A stretch of DNA of 11,678 nucleotides. Origin: an uncultured Actinomycetes bacterium. Lineage in GTDB: Bacteria; Actinomycetota; Actinomycetes; Mycobacteriales; Mycobacteriaceae. Below the pieces are notes generated by a model. The model worked only from the letters and a program-made list of their open reading frames with translations, was not told where the DNA came from and searched no databases. Where the stretch lies: contig CAIWCQ010000116.1 in the NCBI GenBank assembly GCA_903911165.1, forward strand, positions 1-11,678, read 5' to 3'. A program made the translations under genes and the position numbers. Below, one piece after another: positions 8,501 through 11,678 of the stretch (its first letter is position 1; each line of letters starts with the position of its first letter).

Positions 8501-11500
8501 GCGCCTACATGACCATCGTTCAGGCGCCTGATGATTGCGTGATCGGCGGTGACGCTGCGGCGTGCCGCCGGGTGATCGCCTCGATCGACGGCGCGCAAGC
8601 GATGCCATTGGGTCTGGACATGGTGATCCACTGCAGTGCGATGGCGCCATTCGCTGACACCTGGCGCAGCATCCACACCCGCGAAACCTATGAGGTGCCG
8701 GGCGTGCGTTTTTATACCAATGCCGGTAACCGGTCCTACACACCGACGAAAACTGCTGCGGCCGAGGCGATCACCCAGCAGGCGGTCGAGCCGATCGACT
8801 TTCCCGCCACCGTGCTGCAGGCGTGGGAGGACGGCGTTCGCATCTTCGTCGAGCACGGCCCACGGGCCATCCTGACCGGTGCGATCCCGAAGATACTCGG
8901 TGATCGAGAGCACCTGGCGGTGGCGCTGGACTCCCAAGAACGACGGGGACTTCGCGCGCTAGCCGAGAGCGTGTCCAAGCTGTGGGTGCACGGGGTGGCG
9001 GTGGCCGTCGATGCGTTCGACGCACGCCTGCTCCTGCTGCGCGATCTCGCCATCCCGGCGGTGCGGGAGAACACCCGCACGGTGACACTGCCCGCCCACT
9101 GGCCAGCCGTCACCACAAAACCCGTCACGACAGAACCCGTCATCGCAACATCCGCCGTCGCAGCATCTGTGGCCTCGACAGCCACGGCGTCCGGGAATGG
9201 GAGCACGCCAATGCCAGATTCACAGCACCAACTGATGCCACCGGCGCCGCACTACCCTGCAGCGCTGGTGCTTCCCCGGACCGCGGTCAGTAACGGGGCC
9301 CGCACCGAGGTCGTCATCTCCCACCGGGTGGCCGAACCCGCCGCGGTCAACGGCAAGATGGCCGCCGCGATGAACCTCGTGAGCGCGGTCAGCGAGGCCC
9401 ACTCACTGTTCGTCGAACGTCAGGCTCAGGCGCACGCGTCGTTTCTGACGATGCGCGGCGAGTTGGTCAGGATGGCCGCGAGCCGGCCGTCCACGCTGCC
9501 GCCGCCGGTCGCCCCCGCCGCGTTGCCGCCAGCACCGCCGCCGTCACTACAACCGCCGACACCGCCAGCACCGCCGCAGGTTTCACAACCACCGGCACCG
9601 CCACCACCGCCGCCGCCCAATCGGCCGGTGGATGCTCCGATCGCTCCGCTGACCCCGGCCGCGGCGACCCCGCAACCGCCGCTGTGGTCGCGCGCCCAAC
9701 TCGAGGTCCTCGCCGGCGGGTCCATCGCGGAGGTGTTCGGACCACAGTTCGCCGAACTCGATCAGTACGAGCGACTGGTGCGCATGCCGCAACCGCCGCT
9801 GCTGTTCGCCGATCGGGTGATGAGTATCGAGGGCGAGCCCGGTTCGATGGGCACCGGCCGGATCGTCACCGAGACCGACGTCACCGCCGACCAGTGGTAC
9901 ATGCACGTCGGCCGGATGTCACCGGGCGTGGTCATCGAGTCCGGCCAGGCCGACCTGCTGCTGGCGTCGTGGTTGGGAGCCGACTTCTCCAATCGCGGTG
10001 AGCGGGTGTACCGCCTGCTCGGGTGTGACCTGACGTTCATGGGTGAACTGCCGCGCGGCGGCGAGACGCTGCGCTACGACATCCACATCGACGGACACGC
10101 GAAGACCGGCGACACCCGGCTGTTCTTCTTCCACTACGACTGCTACATCGGCGACCGGCTGATGATCTCGGTGCGCAACGGCCAGGCCGGGTTCTTCTCC
10201 GCGCAGGAACTCAGCCAGTCCGACGGTGTCCTGTGGGACGCTGCCGATGATGTTCCGCGTGAGGGCGCACGGCGCGACGCACCGCCACGGGTGACACAGA
10301 AGCGATCCCTGAACCGCGCCGAACTCGACGCGTTCACCGACGGACACGCCTTCGCCTGCTTCGGCAAGGGTTTCGAGAGGGCCGCGGCGCACACCCGCAC
10401 ACCTGCGACCCCGGGCGGGCGGCTGCGACTGATCGACGAGGTGGTGTCCTTCGAACCGAACGGCGGGCCGTGGGGGCTCGGCTATCTGCGCGCCACAACG
10501 GCGGTGCCGAAGGACGCCTGGTTCTACGACGGACACTTCAAGAACGACCCCTGCATGCCCGGCACGCTGATGGCCGACGCGGCCACCCAGGCGCTGTCGA
10601 TCACCATGGCCGCCTACGGGTTCACCATCGAACGCGACGGCTGGCGGTTCGAACCGGTGGGAGACGAGATGGCGCGCTTCGTCTGCCGCGGACAGGTAAC
10701 GCCAGATGCCGACCACCTCCTGGAATACGAGGTGTTCGTCGAAGAGATCGTCGACGGGCCGACGCCGACGATCTACGCGGCGCTGCTGTGCCGCAGTGAC
10801 GGGTTCAAGGTGTTCCACTGCCGACGATTCGGGATGCGCCTGGTTCCGGACTGGCCGCTGCCGCCGGGAGCGCCCGGGCCGGTACGAATTCTGGCCGGCA
10901 CCAACGATGTTCGCGGTGACTACGGCGCGTTACTGGCCTGCGGCCGCGGTATGCCCTCCGATGCGTTCGGTGCCCTGTACGCGCCGTTCGACGGCACCCG
11001 CCGTGCCCCACGCCTGCCCGATGAGCCCTACCACTTCATCTCGCGAATCCTGAGCGTGGATAGTGCGCCCGGGGTGCCCACCAAGGGCGGCACCGTCGTC
11101 GCCGAGTACGACGTCCCCGCCGACGCCTGGTATTTCGAGGACGGCCGGTGCGGTGCCGTCCCGCTGTCGGTGCTCATCGAAATCCTGCTGCAGCCGTGCG
11201 GGTGGCTGTCCTCCTACAACGGGTTCGCCGCTAACCGGCTCGACGATGTGGTGTTCCGCAACCTCGACGGCACCGACGTGGTGCTGGTCCGGCCCGCCGG
11301 TGCCGGAACCTTACGGGTGACGTCGACGCTGGAGCGGTTCGCCGAAGGCGGCGGCTCGACGATCGTGTTCTTCGATGTGGTGTGCACCCAGGGCGATGAC
11401 GTCGTCATGACGATGAAGACCGCGTTTGGGTTCTTCAGCCCCGATGCGCTGAAGAATCAGGTCGGCCTGCGAGTGGAGCCGGGTGAGTTGGAGGCCTTAT

Positions 11501-11678
11501 CCGCCCCGGCGCCGGTCGCCGTGGCGTACGGAAGCGATGAGCTTCGCGGCGACCCGTGCCTCGCCCAGGGCCGGCTGCAGGTGATCGACCGCCTCAACTT
11601 CTGGCCCGGCGGCGGGGCCGGCGGCCTCGGGCGGCTGGTCGCGGAATACGACGTTCACCCCGAAGCGTGGTTCTTCAA
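5557..11678 (+). CDS. pfaC: PfaC-like subunit, KS-CLF-AT-(FabA-type hot-dog units), 3'-truncated
   Basis: The reading frame is open from the GTG at 5557 to the window end: 2040 full codons plus two bases, no stop. In order: KS with DAACASS Cys173, CHATGT His308 and GHT His343; a KS-like CLF in which Glu583 aligns with the Cys; an acyltransferase with GLSSGE Ser907 and IHCS His1025; a Thr/Ala/Ser/Pro linker, a short helix and a long proline-rich tract; then repeated FabA-like hot-dog units. The second unit carries HF-x6-PG-x4-D (His1660, Asp1674), the FabA active-site spacing. Classical PfaC is KS-CLF-DH-DH with the acyltransferase in a separate PfaB; an AT inside this subunit resembles myxobacterial Pfa3 and thraustochytrid subunit B. 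It should pair with the upstream subunit. The C-terminus, including the fourth catalytic motif and any further domain, lies outside the window. Confidence 0.92.
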   Translation, partial: MSGFEPVAIVGRSCVLPGAATPESLFEATMAGRCLLSATPRDHWRGVDPATLLASDKPGLRVSSATGGYIEDALDLGDIASRITGLARLDPLVGWLAHCVRQALGAPHAAPRTGLIVGNLSYPSTLGTAFVESMWNGRDDVDPRNRFSSGLPVHLVAEAMGITGPAFALDAACASSLYAIKLACDALQDGDADMMLAGGVNGSDDLFLHLGFTALQALSPSGRSRPFHADADGLVPSAGAALVALKRLEDAERAGDHIVGVIMGVGLSNDGRQSGFLAPAVAGQTRAMNAALEQAGLAPSDIDYVDCHATGTSLGDATELESIVAAYGEVPLRLGALKGNLGHTITVSGAASLVNVLSAMQASTTPPTLCDRLTPALAQTPFTVSTTAAPWDGAIKRAAVSNFGFGGNNAHLIVTNHQPGSRPAARRTPPSGDIVICGMGVVTGDARDAGSFRRRALGPAADPQPLDTVELDLTGLGFPPMELKASLSQQTAMLAAAGQALDDVDTDPDRTGVIVGMGCDATIARQRLRVQHADDDQWLAANAEAAPRLTADGVVGTMPNIPANRIHAQRDFRGFGFTVSSEELSGITALRIAARALRSGELDAAVVGAVDMCCEAAHQSAADALGAGGDGPHGDAAVAFVLKRRADAEAAGEAIIAVVDADAAAGPPDPNVATDRFGRTHAASAALEIASRAMALQSRVRVDQAGAQPAPGGTRGSVWLDSLGGRADGVTLSAGNGAPTPVALGAIPVTERYAGADRSDLLGRISRRDPGGTGPVRCAVVADSESALEALRRSVVDRLQRGEVPAGPGVVFADHPIIGELAFTFTGAAAAYAGAGRDLLLAWPEIGDALADRLSGVGDLAEAMYGADVTTLDPRTQLTGCAVVCQSHAEFSRTVLGLAPEAAIGLSSGETNSMMAFGVWRDLEPMLDEIEASGMYGDQLTGKCTVAAADWGLGDDQPAPWECWRINAPRAAIEAALEREPRAYMTIVQAPDDCVIGGDAAACRRVIASIDGAQAMPLGLDMVIHCSAMAPFADTWRSIHTRETYEVPGVRFYTNAGNRSYTPTKTAAAEAITQQAVEPIDFPATVLQAWEDGVRIFVEHGPRAILTGAIPKILGDREHLAVALDSQERRGLRALAESVSKLWVHGVAVAVDAFDARLLLLRDLAIPAVRENTRTVTLPAHWPAVTTKPVTTEPVIATSAVAASVASTATASGNGSTPMPDSQHQLMPPAPHYPAALVLPRTAVSNGARTEVVISHRVAEPAAVNGKMAAAMNLVSAVSEAHSLFVERQAQAHASFLTMRGELVRMAASRPSTLPPPVAPAALPPAPPPSLQPPTPPAPPQVSQPPAPPPPPPPNRPVDAPIAPLTPAAATPQPPLWSRAQLEVLAGGSIAEVFGPQFAELDQYERLVRMPQPPLLFADRVMSIEGEPGSMGTGRIVTETDVTADQWYMHVGRMSPGVVIESGQADLLLASWLGADFSNRGERVYRLLGCDLTFMGELPRGGETLRYDIHIDGHAKTGDTRLFFFHYDCYIGDRLMISVRNGQAGFFSAQELSQSDGVLWDAADDVPREGARRDAPPRVTQKRSLNRAELDAFTDGHAFACFGKGFERAAAHTRTPATPGGRLRLIDEVVSFEPNGGPWGLGYLRATTAVPKDAWFYDGHFKNDPCMPGTLMADAATQALSITMAAYGFTIERDGWRFEPVGDEMARFVCRGQVTPDADHLLEYEVFVEEIVDGPTPTIYAALLCRSDGFKVFHCRRFGMRLVPDWPLPPGAPGPVRILAGTNDVRGDYGALLACGRGMPSDAFGALYAPFDGTRRAPRLPDEPYHFISRILSVDSAPGVPTKGGTVVAEYDVPADAWYFEDGRCGAVPLSVLIEILLQPCGWLSSYNGFAANRLDDVVFRNLDGTDVVLVRPAGAGTLRVTSTLERFAEGGGSTIVFFDVVCTQGDDVVMTMKTAFGFFSPDALKNQVGLRVEPGELEALSAPAPVAVAYGSDELRGDPCLAQGRLQVIDRLNFWPGGGAGGLGRLVAEYDVHPEAWFF
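5569..6810 (+). other. Ketosynthase domain of the PfaC-like protein
   Basis: A complete KS of about 410 residues starts at VAIVGRSCVLPG. The Cys is at 6073-6075, the first His at 6478-6480, Lys at 6568-6570 and the second His at 6583-6585; the closing FGFGGNNAH motif lies near 6766-6790. All catalytic residues are present, so this is a second working condensing domain beside the one in the PfaA-like subunit. Confidence 0.93.
6850..7770 (+). other. Chain-length-factor-like (inactive KS) domain
   Basis: It begins like a KS (DIVICGMGVVTG) and aligns with the preceding KS: FTVSSEELSGITALRIA matches FALDAACASSLYAIKLA, placing Glu (7303-7305) at the Cys position. The later HATGT segment is missing, and the GHT motif is GRT followed by HAAS. 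It therefore cannot condense and presumably pairs with the adjacent KS to set chain length, as in PfaC and type II PKS systems. Confidence 0.85.
7984..8990 (+). other. Acyltransferase domain embedded after the CLF
   Basis: An AT-like fold opens with a degenerate FTFTGAAAAYAGAG in place of FPGQGSQ. It has GLSSGE with Ser at 8275-8277 and a second motif VIHCSAM with His at 8629-8631, and closes with FVEHGPRAILTG near 8850. The residue 25 after the Ser is Ala, not Arg, so malonyl specificity is not supported. It may move acyl chains or release product, like PfaB-type ATs; this is inference. Confidence 0.82.
9370..9483 (+). other. Helical segment with paired H-x2-F motif before the Pro-rich linker
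   Basis: A probable amphipathic helix contains HSLFV and, with His 11 residues later, HASFL. The spacing equals that of the helix upstream of the ACP in the PfaA-like subunit. It is bounded by disordered linkers on both sides. Function is not known from the sequence. Confidence 0.55.
9484..9684 (+). repeat. Proline-rich low-complexity tract (interdomain linker)
   Basis: About 65 codons are dominated by Pro, with Ala, Thr, Gln and Ser, and include a run of seven prolines near 9598-9621. Repeated ccgcca/ccgccg units make the DNA itself repetitive. It separates the KS-CLF-AT half from the dehydratase half and is probably an extended, stiff linker. Confidence 0.8.
9799..10420 (+). other. FabA-type hot-dog unit 1 (atypical active site)
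   Basis: It starts with LLFADRVMSIEG and reaches WYMHVGRMSPGVVIESGQ. His (9904-9906) is present, but the His-to-PG spacing is two residues shorter than in FabA and no Asp falls at the FabA position. It is probably the structural partner half of a double hot-dog with unit 2, though weak catalysis cannot be excluded. Confidence 0.7.
10423..11030 (+). other. FabA-type hot-dog unit 2 (complete catalytic motif)
   Basis: It starts with LRLIDEVVSFEPNG and contains WFYDGHFKNDPCMPG. His at 10534-10536 and Asp at 10576-10578 lie 14 residues apart, as in FabA H70/D84. This is the best dehydratase (possibly dehydratase/isomerase) active site in the window, expected to act on beta-hydroxyacyl-ACP. Confidence 0.85.
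11032..11560 (+). other. FabA-type hot-dog unit 3 (His missing)
   Basis: It starts with YHFISRILSVDS and contains AWYFEDGRCGAVPLSVLIE followed by LLQPCGW. Arg/Gly occupy the place of the catalytic His and there is no PG. It looks like a pseudo-dehydratase half, the N-terminal partner of the truncated fourth unit. The LLQPCGW segment resembles what I recall of PfaC proteins. Confidence 0.75.
11575..11678 (+). other. FabA-type hot-dog unit 4 (only the first ~34 residues)
   Basis: LQVIDRLNFWPGG and EAWFF repeat the opening of the three earlier units at nearly the same Asp-to-Trp spacing. The window ends three codons after the Trp codon, just before the expected His/PG/Asp motif, so activity cannot be judged. 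Confidence 0.7.

Noticed and set aside
9919..10818. 299-codon open frame on the minus strand opposite the dehydratase units
   Set aside because: Antisense shadow of the FabA-type hot-dog region, with no start context or family motif.
2..11678. Phleic acid (trehalose polyphleate) synthase of mycobacteria
   Set aside because: As I recall, that locus uses a single PKS with PapA, MmpL and FadD partners, none of which is in this window. The idea is attractive because phleates are polyunsaturated, but nothing here supports it.

Overview
The window is a fragment of a high-GC (actinobacterial-looking) chromosome filled almost end to end by two very large, co-directional multidomain synthase genes. 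GC-ending codons, a GTG start, the GTGA stop/start overlap and the Ala/Pro-rich linkers fit Actinomycetota. A mycolic-acid genus (Mycolicibacterium, Gordonia, Rhodococcus or Nocardia type) is a guess from general style only, not a demonstrated assignment.

Layout: (1) Positions 2-5560 hold the 3' part of a PfaA-like subunit: ketosynthase (N-terminus cut by the window), malonyl-type acyltransferase, one acyl carrier protein, ketoreductase and a C-terminal PKS-type dehydratase (KS-AT-ACP-KR-DH). (2) Positions 5557-11678 hold the 5' part of a PfaC-like subunit that starts on a GTG overlapping the previous stop. It reads KS, chain-length-factor-like KS (CLF), acyltransferase, Pro-rich linker, then a run of FabA-type hot-dog units, of which three are complete and the fourth is cut a few residues after its Trp. 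There is no intergenic DNA of note, and no RNA gene, mobile element, CRISPR array, terminator or promoter that I can support.

Together the two proteins look like an iterative 'secondary lipid' (polyunsaturated fatty acid synthase-like) megasynthase. Subunit 1 would load malonyl units on its ACP, condense and ketoreduce. Subunit 2 would supply the KS/CLF pair, a second acyltransferase and FabA-type dehydration/isomerisation, which places cis double bonds in known PUFA synthases. An enoylreductase (PfaD type) and a phosphopantetheinyl transferase are expected by analogy but lie outside the window, if present.

The most notable points are: a single ACP instead of the tandem array usual in EPA/DHA synthases; an abrupt C-rich, G-poor codon patch over that ACP; a second acyltransferase embedded in the PfaC-like protein that keeps Ser and His but lacks the malonyl-binding Arg at the expected spacing; the same H-x2-aromatic ... 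H-x2-F-L helix upstream of the linkers in both subunits; and a four-unit hot-dog repeat with alternating degenerate and FabA-like active sites. The product cannot be read from the sequence.
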